A stretch of DNA of 64,000 nucleotides, taken from contig NZ_AP022563.1 of the NCBI RefSeq assembly GCF_010726645.1, forward strand, positions 248,001 through 312,000, written 5' to 3'. Positions 43,536 to 51,867 of this stretch are shown piece after piece; position 1 is the first letter of the stretch; every line of letters starts with the position of its first letter. The notes beneath the pieces are model-generated. The model did no database searches and had not been told where the DNA came from. It worked only from the letters and a program-made list of their open reading frames with translations. The DNA is from Mycolicibacterium duvalii. Lineage in GTDB: Bacteria; Actinomycetota; Actinomycetes; Mycobacteriales; Mycobacteriaceae. A program made the translations under genes and the position numbers.

Positions 43536-45499
43536 CCCTCTCCACCGCGCCGGTGGCACCCGTCACCGCGGCAACCGCACCGCCACGACCGCGCTGGGTC
43601 CGTCCCGCCCTGGCGGCGCTACTGGCGGCCACCGCGGTGCTGTATCTCTGGGGGCTGGGCACATCGGGTTGGGCCAACCAGTACTACGCGGCCGCGGCGC
43701 AGGCGGGTACCCAAAACTGGACGGCGTGGCTGTTCGGATCGCTGGATGCCGGCAACGCGATCACCGTCGACAAACCCCCCGCCGCATTGTGGGTGATGGC
43801 GTTGTCCGGCAGGTTGTTCGGCTTCAGCCCGTTCACGATGCTGCTGCCGCAGGCGTTGATGGGGATGGCCTCGATCGCGGTGCTGTTCGCGACGGTGCGC
43901 CGCGTCAGCGGACCGGGCGCCGGCTTGCTGGCCGCTCTCGTCCTGGCCGTCACGCCGGTGGCGGCGTCGATGTTCCGGTACAACAACCCCGACGCCCTGC
44001 TGGTGCTGCTGCTCGTGGTTGCCGCCTACCTGATGGTGCGGGCGATCGACGACGGCCGTACCCGGTGGGTGGTCCTGGTCGGCGTGGTGCTCGGTTTGGC
44101 GTTCCTGACCAAGATGCTGCAGGCGTTTCTCGTGGTGCCGGGGCTGGCGTCGGCTTATCTGGTGGCCGCGCCGGTGGGGGTCTGCGAGCGGGTGCGCAGA
44201 TTGGTGGCGGGGGCCGCCGCGATGATCGCGACGGCGGGTTCGTTCCTGGCTCTGGTCAGTGTGTGGCCGGCGGATTCGCGACCGTACATCGGCGGCTCCA
44301 CCGACAACACCCTGCTCGAGCTGGCACTGGGTTACAACGGAATTCAGCGGATGACCGGTGGTGCCGCCATGCCTGGCGGCGCCCCCGGTGGCCCGCCGGG
44401 AGGTGCCGGCGGCCCCGCCGGTCCCGGCGGGGGAGTCAACCTGTTCTTCGGCGGCGAGCCCGGTCTCGGCAGGTTGTTCGGTGCGTCGATGGGCGCCGAG
44501 GCGTCGTGGTTGTTGCCGGCCGCGTTAATCGGCCTGCTGGCGGGACTGTGGTTCACCCGCCGTACCGCCCGCACCGGTGCCGTCCGTGCGAGCCTGCTGC
44601 TGTGGGGTGGCTGGGTACTGGTCACCGGTGCCGTGTTCAGCTTCATGGACGGCGTCATCCACCCGTACTACACGGTGGCGCTGGCGCCGGGTATCGCCGC
44701 GCTGGTGGGCATCTCCACGTCCGAATTGTGGCGTCTCCGAGCGGCTGTGGTGCCGCGTGCGGTGCTGGCGGTGATGTCGGCGACGACGGGCGTGTGGGCC
44801 TTCGTCCTGCTCGACCGCACCCCGGACTGGCAGCCGTGGTTGCGGTGGGCGGTCCTGGTGGGTTCGGTGGTCGTCGCGATGGTCGTCGCGGTCGGTGCGC
44901 ACCGGCTGCGCAAGGCCACCGCGGTGGTGGTGGCCGCAGCGGTGGTGCTCGGCGCGGCCGCGCCCGCAGCCTATGCCATCGAGACGGCCACCAATGGGTC
45001 GACCGGTCCGGGGATGATGTCCGGACCTTCGCGGGGCCAAGGCTCGGTCGGCCCCGGTGGCCCGGGTAGCCCGGGCGGCCCCGGTGGCCCGGGTAGCCCG
45101 GGCGGCCCTGACGGAGCCGACCGTACCGGCCGGGCCGTCTCCGGCAATGTCGCACTTCAGGAGCTCGTGATGGCGACCGACAACCGGTGGGCCGCTGCCA
45201 CCGTCGGTTCCATGCTGGCCGGGGAACTCGAACTGGCCACCGGGGCCTCGGTGATGGCGATCGGCGGGTTCACCGGCGGCGACGATGCGCCGACCCTCGA
45301 CGAGTTCCAGGGCTATGTCGCGGCGGGCGAGGTGCGATACTTCGTCGCCGGCGGGCCCGGCGATCCACGCCGAGGGACCGGCGCCGCGGCCCAGATCGAC
45401 GCGTGGGTGCGGCAAAATTTCCCGCCGACCGATGTGGGTGGGGTGATGGTCTTCGACCTGCAGCACGGCCATTCCGTTCCCGATGATGCGCACCCGTGA
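43532..45499 (+). CDS. GT39-type membrane glycosyltransferase (ArnT/YkcB-like)
   Basis: This 655-aa protein has about a dozen membrane helices. The first outside loop carries ITVDKPPAALWVMALSG, the catalytic DKPP pattern of lipid-linked sugar transferases, and a second conserved site is RYNNPDALLVLLLV. Two Gly/Pro-rich loops (residues ~275-300 and ~500-530) and a C-terminal globular domain follow. It probably transfers the sugar made available by the upstream GT2-GtrA protein to a cell-wall acceptor. The acceptor is unknown. Confidence 0.85.
   Translation: MTLSTAPVAPVTAATAPPRPRWVRPALAALLAATAVLYLWGLGTSGWANQYYAAAAQAGTQNWTAWLFGSLDAGNAITVDKPPAALWVMALSGRLFGFSPFTMLLPQALMGMASIAVLFATVRRVSGPGAGLLAALVLAVTPVAASMFRYNNPDALLVLLLVVAAYLMVRAIDDGRTRWVVLVGVVLGLAFLTKMLQAFLVVPGLASAYLVAAPVGVCERVRRLVAGAAAMIATAGSFLALVSVWPADSRPYIGGSTDNTLLELALGYNGIQRMTGGAAMPGGAPGGPPGGAGGPAGPGGGVNLFFGGEPGLGRLFGASMGAEASWLLPAALIGLLAGLWFTRRTARTGAVRASLLLWGGWVLVTGAVFSFMDGVIHPYYTVALAPGIAALVGISTSELWRLRAAVVPRAVLAVMSATTGVWAFVLLDRTPDWQPWLRWAVLVGSVVVAMVVAVGAHRLRKATAVVVAAAVVLGAAAPAAYAIETATNGSTGPGMMSGPSRGQGSVGPGGPGSPGGPGGPGSPGGPDGADRTGRAVSGNVALQELVMATDNRWAAATVGSMLAGELELATGASVMAIGGFTGGDDAPTLDEFQGYVAAGEVRYFVAGGPGDPRRGTGAAAQIDAWVRQNFPPTDVGGVMVFDLQHGHSVPDDAHP
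45056..45109 (+). repeat. 27-bp tandem repeat in the GT39 gene
   Basis: Two 27-bp copies (45056-45082 and 45083-45109) differ only at the last base and encode collagen-like Gly-Pro-Ser/Gly repeats. They lie in the Gly/Pro-rich linker before the C-terminal domain, where length change would be tolerated. Confidence 0.85.
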
Positions 45500-45518
45500 C
45501 ATCGAAGCGGCGCGCTGC

Positions 45519-45524
45519 TAGCTT
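45519..45524 (+). promoter_or_regulatory. Predicted -10 of the carbonic anhydrase gene
   Basis: TAGCTT fits TANNNT and ends 6 nt before the ATG at 45531, which suggests a leaderless transcript separate from the glycosyltransferase operon. Confidence 0.45.
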
Positions 45525-45530
45525 CGCGCC

Positions 45531-46022
45531 ATGTCGGTCACAGACGAGTACCTGAAGAACAACGAGGAGTACGCCAAGACGTTCTCCGGTCCGCTACCGT
45601 TGCCACCCAGCAAGCACGTGGCCGTCGTCGCCTGTATGGACGCCCGGCTCGATGTCTACCGGGCCCTCGGTCTGCAGGAGGGCGAGGCCCACGTCATCCG
45701 CAACGCGGGGGGCGTCGTCACCGACGACGAGATCCGCTCGCTGGCCATCAGTCAGCGACTGCTGGGCACCAAGGAGATCATCCTGATCCACCACACCGAC
45801 TGCGGCATGCTGACCTTCACCGACGACGGTTTCAAGCAGCAGATCCAGGACGAGGTCGGCATCAAACCCGAGTGGGCTGCCGAGGCGTTCATCGACGTCG
45901 AGGAGGATGTGCGCCAGTCGTTGCGGCGCATCGAGGCCAGCCCGTTCGTCACCAAGCACGAGTCGCTGCGCGGCTTCGTGTTCGACGTCAAGACCGGTCG
46001 CCTGACCGAGGTCACTCTCTAG
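45531..46022 (+). CDS. canB: Beta-carbonic anhydrase (Rv1284-like)
   Basis: This 163-aa zinc enzyme interconverts CO2 and bicarbonate. Zinc ligands C35, H88 and C91 and the D37-R39 pair (ACMDARL, IHHTDCGM) are all present at the same positions I recall for M. tuberculosis Rv1284. The length also agrees. It lies between the glycosyltransferases and the sulfate-activation operon; Rv1284 likewise precedes cysD. Confidence 0.94.
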   Translation: MSVTDEYLKNNEEYAKTFSGPLPLPPSKHVAVVACMDARLDVYRALGLQEGEAHVIRNAGGVVTDDEIRSLAISQRLLGTKEIILIHHTDCGMLTFTDDGFKQQIQDEVGIKPEWAAEAFIDVEEDVRQSLRRIEASPFVTKHESLRGFVFDVKTGRLTEVTL

Positions 46023-46039
46023 CCGCGCGCGGCGGGACT

Positions 46040-46068
46040 TTGACAGCGCGAAGTCGCGCTGGTTTGAT
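46040..46068 (+). promoter_or_regulatory. Promoter of cysD with a palindrome filling the spacer
   Basis: A perfect -35 TTGACA (46040-46045) and a -10 TTTGAT (46063-46068) are 17 bp apart. The spacer is almost wholly the perfect inverted repeat CAGCGCGA-AG-TCGCGCTG (46044-46061). A protein bound there would block RNA polymerase, so this is a likely repressor operator. Because it follows the canB stop, it might instead be a hairpin terminator for canB, though no T-run follows. Confidence 0.5.
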
Positions 46069-46087
46069 ACTGGGTTATACCGATAAT

Positions 46088-46106
46088 GTTGGCTAGATCT
46101 ACCAAC
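46088..46106 (+). promoter_or_regulatory. Palindrome in the cysD leader
   Basis: GTTGGCTAGATCTACCAAC has GTTGG/CCAAC arms around a self-complementary TAGATCTA. It lies 15 nt before the cysD ATG, just upstream of GAGGAAG, in a short AT-richer leader that also has TTATACCGATAA. It may be a second regulator site, for example for the Rrf2 protein encoded at 50367, or an mRNA hairpin; neither is shown. Confidence 0.4.
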
Positions 46107-46120
46107 TTAACGAGGAAGTC

Positions 46121-47056
46121 ATGACCCTCTCCACCGCGACGGCCGAAACCATCGCTCCCGGCAGCTACGAGCTGAGCCATCTGCGCGCGCTCGAGGCCGA
46201 GGCCATCCACATCATCCGAGAGGTGGCCGCCGAGTTCGAGCGGCCCGTCCTGCTGTTCTCCGGCGGCAAGGACTCGATCGTGATGCTCCATCTGGCCGTC
46301 AAGGCATTCGCGCCGGGCCGCCCGCCGTTCCCGGTCATGCACGTCGACACCGGACACAACTTCGACGAGGTGCTCGCCGCCCGCGACGACCTGGTCGCCA
46401 GCACCGGGGTGCGCCTGGTGGTGGCCAAGGTGCAGGACGACATCGACGCCGGCCGGGTCGTCGAGAAGGGGCCGTCACGCAACCCGTTGCAGACCGTGAC
46501 GTTGCTGCGCGCCATCCGGGAGAACAAGTTCGACGCCGCGTTCGGCGGGGCCCGCCGCGACGAGGAGAAAGCCCGGGCCAAGGAGCGGGTATTCAGCTTC
46601 CGCGACGAGTTCGGTCAGTGGGACCCCAAGGCCCAGCGCCCCGAGCTGTGGAACCTCTACAACGGCCGCCACCGCAAGGGTGAACACATCCGCGCCTTCC
46701 CGCTGTCGAACTGGACCGAGTTCGACATCTGGTCCTACATCGGCGAAGAGAACATCACACTGCCGTCGATCTACTACGCCCATCAGCGCCAGGTGTTCCG
46801 CCGGGACGGCATGCTGCTCGCGGTGCACCCGTACCTGCGGCCGCACGACGACGAAGAGGTGTTCGAGACCAGCGTGCGGTTCCGCACGGTCGGTGACGTC
46901 ACCTGCACCGGCTGCGTGGAGTCCACCGCGGCCACCGTCGAGCAGGTGATCGCCGAGACCGCGGTGTCGCGACTGACCGAGCGCGGCGCCACCCGCGCCG
47001 ACGACCGGATCTCCGAGGCCGGCATGGAAGACCGTAAGCGGGAGGGCTACTTCTGA
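46121..47056 (+). CDS. cysD: Sulfate adenylyltransferase subunit 2
   Basis: This 311-aa enzyme, with CysN, makes adenosine 5'-phosphosulfate from sulfate and ATP. It has the PP-loop LLFSGGKDSIVMLHL, FGGARRDEEKARAKERVFS and the C-terminal GDVTCTGCVES. The ATG follows GAGGAAG, and the stop shares a base with the cysNC start (TGATG), so translation of the complex is coupled. Its promoter has two palindromes, which implies regulation by sulfur supply. Confidence 0.96.
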   Translation: MTLSTATAETIAPGSYELSHLRALEAEAIHIIREVAAEFERPVLLFSGGKDSIVMLHLAVKAFAPGRPPFPVMHVDTGHNFDEVLAARDDLVASTGVRLVVAKVQDDIDAGRVVEKGPSRNPLQTVTLLRAIRENKFDAAFGGARRDEEKARAKERVFSFRDEFGQWDPKAQRPELWNLYNGRHRKGEHIRAFPLSNWTEFDIWSYIGEENITLPSIYYAHQRQVFRRDGMLLAVHPYLRPHDDEEVFETSVRFRTVGDVTCTGCVESTAATVEQVIAETAVSRLTERGATRADDRISEAGMEDRKREGYF

Positions 47057-48945
47057 TGCTGACTGACATGCCCATCGACGTGGCGAGCCCCGACGCGACG
47101 CTGTTGCGTCTGGCCACCGCGGGCTCGGTCGACGACGGCAAGTCCACCTTGATCGGGCGGCTGTTGTTCGACTCCAAGGCCGTGATGGAGGACCAGCTGG
47201 CCGCCGTCGAGCGCACCTCCAAGGAGCGCGGGCACGACTACACCGACCTCGCGCTGGTCACCGACGGCCTGCGCGCCGAGCGCGAGCAGGGCATCACCAT
47301 CGATGTCGCCTACCGGTACTTCGCCACGGCCAAGCGGAAATTCATCATCGCCGACACCCCGGGCCACATCCAGTACACGCGCAACATGGTCACCGGCGCG
47401 TCGACGGCGCATCTGGTGATCGTGCTCGTCGACGCCCGCAACGGGCTGCTCGAACAGTCGCGCCGGCACGCGTTTCTGGCGTCGCTGCTCGGCGTGCAGC
47501 ACGTGGTGCTGGCGGTCAACAAGATGGACCTGATCGACTGGGACCGGGACCGGTTCGAGGCCATCCGCGACGAGTTCCACGCTTTCGCCACCCGCCTGGA
47601 CATCCACGACGTCACCACGATTCCGCTCTCGGCGCTGCACGGTGACAATGTCGTCACGCGGTCGGACCGGGCGCCCTGGTATGAGGGGCCCTCGCTGCTC
47701 AGCCACCTCGAGGAGGTCTACGTCGCCGGCGACCGCAACCTCGTCGACGTGCGGTTCCCGGTGCAGTACGTGATCCGGCCGCACACCCGCGAGCATCAGG
47801 ACCACCGCAGCTACGCCGGCACCGTGGCCAGCGGAGTGATGCGCCCCGGCGACGAGGTGGTCGTACTGCCCAGCGGCAAGTCCTCGCGCATCACCTCGAT
47901 CGACGGTCCGAGCGGTCCGGTCACCGAGGCGTTCCCGCCGATGGCGGTGTCGGTCAGCCTGGCCGACGACATCGACATCTCTCGCGGCGACATGCTGGCG
48001 CGGCCGAACAACTCGCCGCGCGTGGCGCAGGATTTCGATGCCACCGTGTGCTGGATGTCCGACGACGGCTCGCTGGAGCCGGGTCGTGACTACCTGATCA
48101 AGCACACCACCCGCACCACCCGGGTGCGGGTGACCGGGCTGGACTACCGCCTCGACGTCAACACGCTGCACCGGGACAAGTCGGCGACCGCCCTCAAACT
48201 CAATGAGCTGGGCCGCATTTCGCTGCGTTCGCAGGTGCCGTTGCTGCTCGACGAGTACTCCCGCAACCCGGCGACGGGCTCGTTCATCCTGATCGACCCC
48301 AACACCAACGGCACCGTCGCGGCCGGAATGGTGCTGCGCGACAGCTCGGCGCGCGAGGCCAGCCCGAACACGGTGCGTCACCAGTCGCTGTGCACCGCCG
48401 AGGACCGGTTGACCCGGGGGCGCACCGTGTGGTTCACCGGACTGTCCGGTTCGGGCAAGTCGTCGGTGGCCATGCTCGTCGAGCAGAAGCTGCTCGAAAA
48501 GGGTATCCCGGCTTACGTTCTCGACGGCGACAACCTGCGCCACGGTCTCAACGCCGACCTCGGGTTCTCGATGGCCGACCGCTCCGAGAACCTGCGCCGG
48601 CTGGCCCACGTTGCCGCGATCCTGGCCGATGCCGGCCAGGTGGTCCTGGTGCCGGCCATCAGCCCGCTCGCCGAGCATCGCGAACTGGCTCGGACCGTGA
48701 CCACCGACGCCGGTCTGGACTTCTTCGAGGTGTTCTGCGACACCCCGCTGGAGGACTGCGAACGCCGCGATCCCAAGGGGCTCTACGCCAAGGCACGCGC
48801 CGGCGAGATCACTCACTTCACCGGCATCGACAGCCCGTATCAGCGGCCCAGGAACCCGGACCTGCGGTTGACGCCCGAGCAGACCCCGGATGCGCACGCC
48901 GAGGCGGTCATCGAGTTGTTGGAGCGCGGGGCGAACCCGGCGTGA
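47056..48945 (+). CDS. cysNC: Bifunctional sulfate adenylyltransferase subunit 1 / APS kinase
   Basis: This 629-aa fusion has an EF-Tu-like GTPase (residues ~1-430: G1 AGSVDDGKST, G3 IADTPGHIQYTRNM, G4 NKMD) and a C-terminal APS kinase (from ~445: GLSGSGKSS, DGDNLRHGLN). The GTPase drives APS formation with CysD, and the kinase makes PAPS for sulfotransferases and reductive assimilation. This fusion is typical of mycobacteria. The stop overlaps the cysQ GTG (GTGA). Confidence 0.96.
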   Translation: MLTDMPIDVASPDATLLRLATAGSVDDGKSTLIGRLLFDSKAVMEDQLAAVERTSKERGHDYTDLALVTDGLRAEREQGITIDVAYRYFATAKRKFIIADTPGHIQYTRNMVTGASTAHLVIVLVDARNGLLEQSRRHAFLASLLGVQHVVLAVNKMDLIDWDRDRFEAIRDEFHAFATRLDIHDVTTIPLSALHGDNVVTRSDRAPWYEGPSLLSHLEEVYVAGDRNLVDVRFPVQYVIRPHTREHQDHRSYAGTVASGVMRPGDEVVVLPSGKSSRITSIDGPSGPVTEAFPPMAVSVSLADDIDISRGDMLARPNNSPRVAQDFDATVCWMSDDGSLEPGRDYLIKHTTRTTRVRVTGLDYRLDVNTLHRDKSATALKLNELGRISLRSQVPLLLDEYSRNPATGSFILIDPNTNGTVAAGMVLRDSSAREASPNTVRHQSLCTAEDRLTRGRTVWFTGLSGSGKSSVAMLVEQKLLEKGIPAYVLDGDNLRHGLNADLGFSMADRSENLRRLAHVAAILADAGQVVLVPAISPLAEHRELARTVTTDAGLDFFEVFCDTPLEDCERRDPKGLYAKARAGEITHFTGIDSPYQRPRNPDLRLTPEQTPDAHAEAVIELLERGANPA

Positions 48946-49673
48946 ACGATCACGAACTGGCGGCCCGGCTGGCCACCGAGGCCGGCGAGCTGCTGCTCGC
49001 GGTACGCGGAGAACTGGCCCACGCCGAGCCGCAGGAACGGAAAGACGAGGGGGACAGGCGCTCTCACGACTTCCTGATGGAAGCACTGTCCGCCCGGCGT
49101 CCCGCCGACGCAGTGCTGTCCGAAGAAGGGGTGGACGACCCGGTGCGCCTGGCCGCCGAGCGGGTCTGGATCGTCGACCCGCTCGACGGCACCCGCGAAT
49201 TCTCCGAGCTCGGCCGGTCGGACTGGGCGGTGCACGTGGCGCTGTGGCAGGCCGGGGAACTGGTCGCCGGGGCGGTGGCGCTGCCCGCGCAGGGCGTCAC
49301 GCTGGCCACCCCGACGGTGGCGGCGCCGCCGGTGGCCCCCGAGTCGCCGCGGATCGTCGTGTCGCGCACCCGGCCACCGGCGATCGCGCTGCAGGTGCGC
49401 GACGCACTGGGCGGCACCCTCGTCGAAATGGGTTCGGCGGGGGCCAAAGTCGCATCGGTGGTACAGGGTCGCTCCGATGTCTACGTGCACGCCGGGGGGC
49501 AGTACGAATGGGATTCCGCGGCACCGGTCGCGGTCGCCCGGGCCGCGGGTCTGCACACGTCGCGCATCGACGGGTCGCCGCTGGTGTACAACCAGCGCGA
49601 CTCGCTGCTGCCGGACCTGATCGTGTGCCGACCTGAGCTGGCCGAGGCTGTCCTGGCCGTCACCGCGCGCTGA
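48942..49673 (+). CDS. cysQ: PAP/PAPS phosphatase (inositol monophosphatase family)
   Basis: This 243-aa protein has the IMPase metal-binding blocks LSEEGVDD and VWIVDPLDGTREFSE, and the C-terminal EWDSAAPVAVARAAG. CysQ removes the 3' phosphate from PAP or PAPS and so controls the PAPS pool. The GTG overlaps the cysNC stop, which places it in the sulfate-activation operon. In M. tuberculosis cysQ (Rv2131c) is elsewhere, as I recall, so this arrangement is different. Confidence 0.92.
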   Translation: MNDHELAARLATEAGELLLAVRGELAHAEPQERKDEGDRRSHDFLMEALSARRPADAVLSEEGVDDPVRLAAERVWIVDPLDGTREFSELGRSDWAVHVALWQAGELVAGAVALPAQGVTLATPTVAAPPVAPESPRIVVSRTRPPAIALQVRDALGGTLVEMGSAGAKVASVVQGRSDVYVHAGGQYEWDSAAPVAVARAAGLHTSRIDGSPLVYNQRDSLLPDLIVCRPELAEAVLAVTAR

Positions 49674-49704
49674 CCGCCGGCCGCGCCGGCGCCGCTGCGG
49701 CGCG

Positions 49705-49710
49705 TAGGCT
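49705..49710 (+). promoter_or_regulatory. Predicted -10 of the lipoprotein gene after cysQ
   Basis: TAGGCT fits TANNNT and ends 6 nt before the GTG at 49717, giving a probable leaderless start. Confidence 0.4.
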
Positions 49711-49716
49711 GCGGGA

Positions 49717-50322
49717 GTGTTGCGCTCCATCGTCACCGCCGCGCTGGCGGCGCTGACCCTGGCCGGCTGCGGGTCCGAGATGATCAACACGCCGGAGGCG
49801 TCGCTGCCCGCGGTGAGCGCCGACGAACAGCAGATCCGGGACCTCGTGCACACCCAGACCCGGGCCTTCACCGAGGGCAACTGGCCGGTGCTGGCCGACC
49901 TGACGTGCGCGCAGTTCCGCGACAAGGCCGGAGATCCCGCCAGTTACCTGGTGCCGCCGATGACGGCTTTCGGCACCCGGGAGCAGATGGCCTCGCTGAC
50001 CATCGCCCAGGTGTCGGAGGGATTGACCCGCCAGTTCGGCACCGGCGCACCGAGAGACACGCTGGACCGGGTGTCCCAGGCGCTCGTGGCCTACGACGAG
50101 CCGGCCTACGAGGCGGGCATGCTGGACCTGATCAGGCAGTCGGCCACCCTGACCGTCGACAAGGTGGAGAACATCACCGTCACCGGTGACACCGCGACCG
50201 CCGACGTCACGACCACCCGCCGCCTGGGACAGGCTGCGCCGGACACCAGGACCGACACCACACCGTTCGTCCGCGAAGACGGGCGCTGGCTGGACTGCAC
50301 CGACCTGTCCGGGGCGTCCTGA
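49717..50322 (+). CDS. Conserved lipoprotein, NTF2/DUF4878-like
   Basis: This 201-aa protein begins at a GTG with a short lipoprotein signal ending LTLAGC (C18). The mature part, VSADEQQIRDLVHTQTRAF through VENITVTGDTATADVTTT to VREDGRWLDCTD, has the helix-then-sheet pattern of the NTF2-like fold common in mycobacterial lipoproteins. No catalytic motif is seen. It has its own -10 although it follows cysQ by only 43 bp. Confidence 0.75.
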   Translation: MLRSIVTAALAALTLAGCGSEMINTPEASLPAVSADEQQIRDLVHTQTRAFTEGNWPVLADLTCAQFRDKAGDPASYLVPPMTAFGTREQMASLTIAQVSEGLTRQFGTGAPRDTLDRVSQALVAYDEPAYEAGMLDLIRQSATLTVDKVENITVTGDTATADVTTTRRLGQAAPDTRTDTTPFVREDGRWLDCTDLSGAS

Positions 50323-50354
50323 CGCCGCTGGACCGCTCCCCGGCCGCCGTTGGC

Positions 50355-50360
50355 TAGCCT
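50355..50360 (+). promoter_or_regulatory. Predicted -10 of the Rrf2 regulator gene
   Basis: TAGCCT fits TANNNT and ends 6 nt before the ATG at 50367, again consistent with a leaderless mRNA. Confidence 0.45.
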
Positions 50361-50366
50361 GACCCC

Positions 50367-50834
50367 ATGCGGATGTCGGCCAAGGCGGAGTACGCCGTGC
50401 GGGCGATGGTCCAGCTCGCGACTGTCGAGGACGGCACGCTGGTCAAGACCGAGGACCTGGCCAACGCGCAGAGCATCCCCGCCCAGTTCCTGGTCGACAT
50501 CTTGTCCGACCTGCGCACCGATCGGTTGGTGCGCAGCCACCGCGGTCGCGACGGCGGCTACGAACTGGCCCGCCCGGCCGCCGACATCAGCCTCGCCGAC
50601 GTGCTGCGCTGCATCGACGGGCCGTTGGCCAGCGTGCGTGACATCGGACTCGGCGACCTGCCCTACTCCGGTCCGACCGCGGCGCTGACCGACGTCTGGC
50701 GGGCGTTGCGGGCGAGTATGCGTTCGGTGCTCGAGCAGACCAGCCTCGCCGACGTGGCGTCAGGGGCGCTGCCCGAGCACGTCGGCGCACTGGCCGACGA
50801 CTACCGCCGCCAGCAGCAGGCGCGGGGCCAATAG
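50367..50834 (+). CDS. Rrf2-family transcriptional regulator (Rv1287-like, CymR type)
   Basis: This 155-aa protein has the Rrf2 winged helix ([47 protein letters not shown]). The only cysteine is the one in LRCIDGPL, so the three-cysteine Fe-S site of IscR/NsrR is missing. That points to CymR-like regulators, which respond to cysteine synthesis state. Position after sulfate-activation genes matches Rv1287 and suggests sulfur control, possibly through the cysD promoter palindromes. It precedes the flavoenzyme gene by 1 bp. Confidence 0.88.
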   Translation: MRMSAKAEYAVRAMVQLATVEDGTLVKTEDLANAQSIPAQFLVDILSDLRTDRLVRSHRGRDGGYELARPAADISLADVLRCIDGPLASVRDIGLGDLPYSGPTAALTDVWRALRASMRSVLEQTSLADVASGALPEHVGALADDYRRQQQARGQ

Positions 50835-50835
50835 C

Positions 50836-51849
50836 ATGGCCTTCGACTTTCGTGACCTGGCCGCCCCGATCGTCGTGGCCCCGATGGCCGGCGGGCCTTC
50901 GACGCCGGAGCTGGCCGCCGCCGGCACCGACGCGGGAGGACTCGGGTTCGTCCCCGCCGGCTATCTGACCGCCCCGGCGTTCGCGCAGCGGCTCGAGGCC
51001 GCCCGAGGGCTGACCTCCGGCCCGATCGGTGCGAATCTGTTCGTGCCCAAACCCAGCGGCGCCGCCGCGGCCGACGTCGACGCCTACGCCGCCCGACTGG
51101 CCGGTGAGGCCCGACGCTACGGGACCGAACTCGGGGAGCCCCGGTACTTCGACGAAGACTGGTCGGCCAAGCTCGACGTGCTGCTCGAGATCCGGCCCGC
51201 GGTGGTGTCGTTCACGTTCGGTCTGCCCAGCGTGGCGGAGCGGCGTCGACTCAGCGATGCCGGGATCACCACCGTGGCCACCGTGACGACGCTGGCCGAG
51301 GCGCGCCAGGCCGCCGATTGCGGTGTGGATGTTCTTGCTGCGCAAGGCCCGTCGGCGGGTGGGCACCGCGGTACCTTCGACGCCGCCGCCGAGCCGGCCG
51401 GCCAGCCGCTCGAGGAGCTGGTCTCGGCGCTCACCTCCCAGGTCGGGCTGCCCGTGGTGGCGGCCGGCGGGCTGATGACCGCCGGCGACGTCGCGCGGGT
51501 CCGCGCGGCCGGCGCGGTCGCGGCGCAGCTGGGCACCGCGTTCCTGTGCAGCGACGAAGCCGGCAGTACGCCGGTGCACCGCGCCGCGCTGCAGGGCGGT
51601 CGTTTCACCGAAACCGTGGTGACCAAGGCTTTTTCCGGCCGTTACGCCCGGGGCCTGCGCAACCGGTTCATCGACGAGTACGAAACTCATGCGCCGCTGG
51701 CCTATCCGGAGCTGCACTACCTGACCGGGCCGCTGCGGGCGGCCGCGGCGCGGGCCGGTGATCCCGATGCGGTCAACATCTGGGCCGGAACAGGCTTCGC
51801 GCAGATCCGCACCGGACCGGTGCACGCGATCATGGCGCTGTTGCACTAG
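50836..51849 (+). CDS. Nitronate monooxygenase / NPD-type FMN enzyme
   Basis: This 337-aa TIM-barrel flavoenzyme has IVVAPMAGGPSTPELAAA at the start, the FMN-binding QGPSAGGHRGTF and VVAAGGLMTAGDVARVRAAGA, and LGTAFLCSDEAG. These match 2-nitropropane dioxygenase-like proteins that oxidise nitronates, though mycobacterial members may have other substrates. It directly follows the Rrf2 regulator gene and is probably co-transcribed. Confidence 0.88.
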   Translation: MAFDFRDLAAPIVVAPMAGGPSTPELAAAGTDAGGLGFVPAGYLTAPAFAQRLEAARGLTSGPIGANLFVPKPSGAAAADVDAYAARLAGEARRYGTELGEPRYFDEDWSAKLDVLLEIRPAVVSFTFGLPSVAERRRLSDAGITTVATVTTLAEARQAADCGVDVLAAQGPSAGGHRGTFDAAAEPAGQPLEELVSALTSQVGLPVVAAGGLMTAGDVARVRAAGAVAAQLGTAFLCSDEAGSTPVHRAALQGGRFTETVVTKAFSGRYARGLRNRFIDEYETHAPLAYPELHYLTGPLRAAAARAGDPDAVNIWAGTGFAQIRTGPVHAIMALLH

Positions 51850-51867
51850 GCCGCGTCGTCGACGGTG

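Noticed and set aside
45056..45109. 27-bp repeats considered as a CRISPR or minisatellite outside genes
   Set aside because: They are coding Gly/Pro repeats in the GT39 gene with no spacer sequence.
46044..46061. Inverted repeat after canB read as an ordinary terminator
   Set aside because: No T-run follows and it lies exactly between a TTGACA -35 and a -10, so an operator is more likely; not fully excluded.
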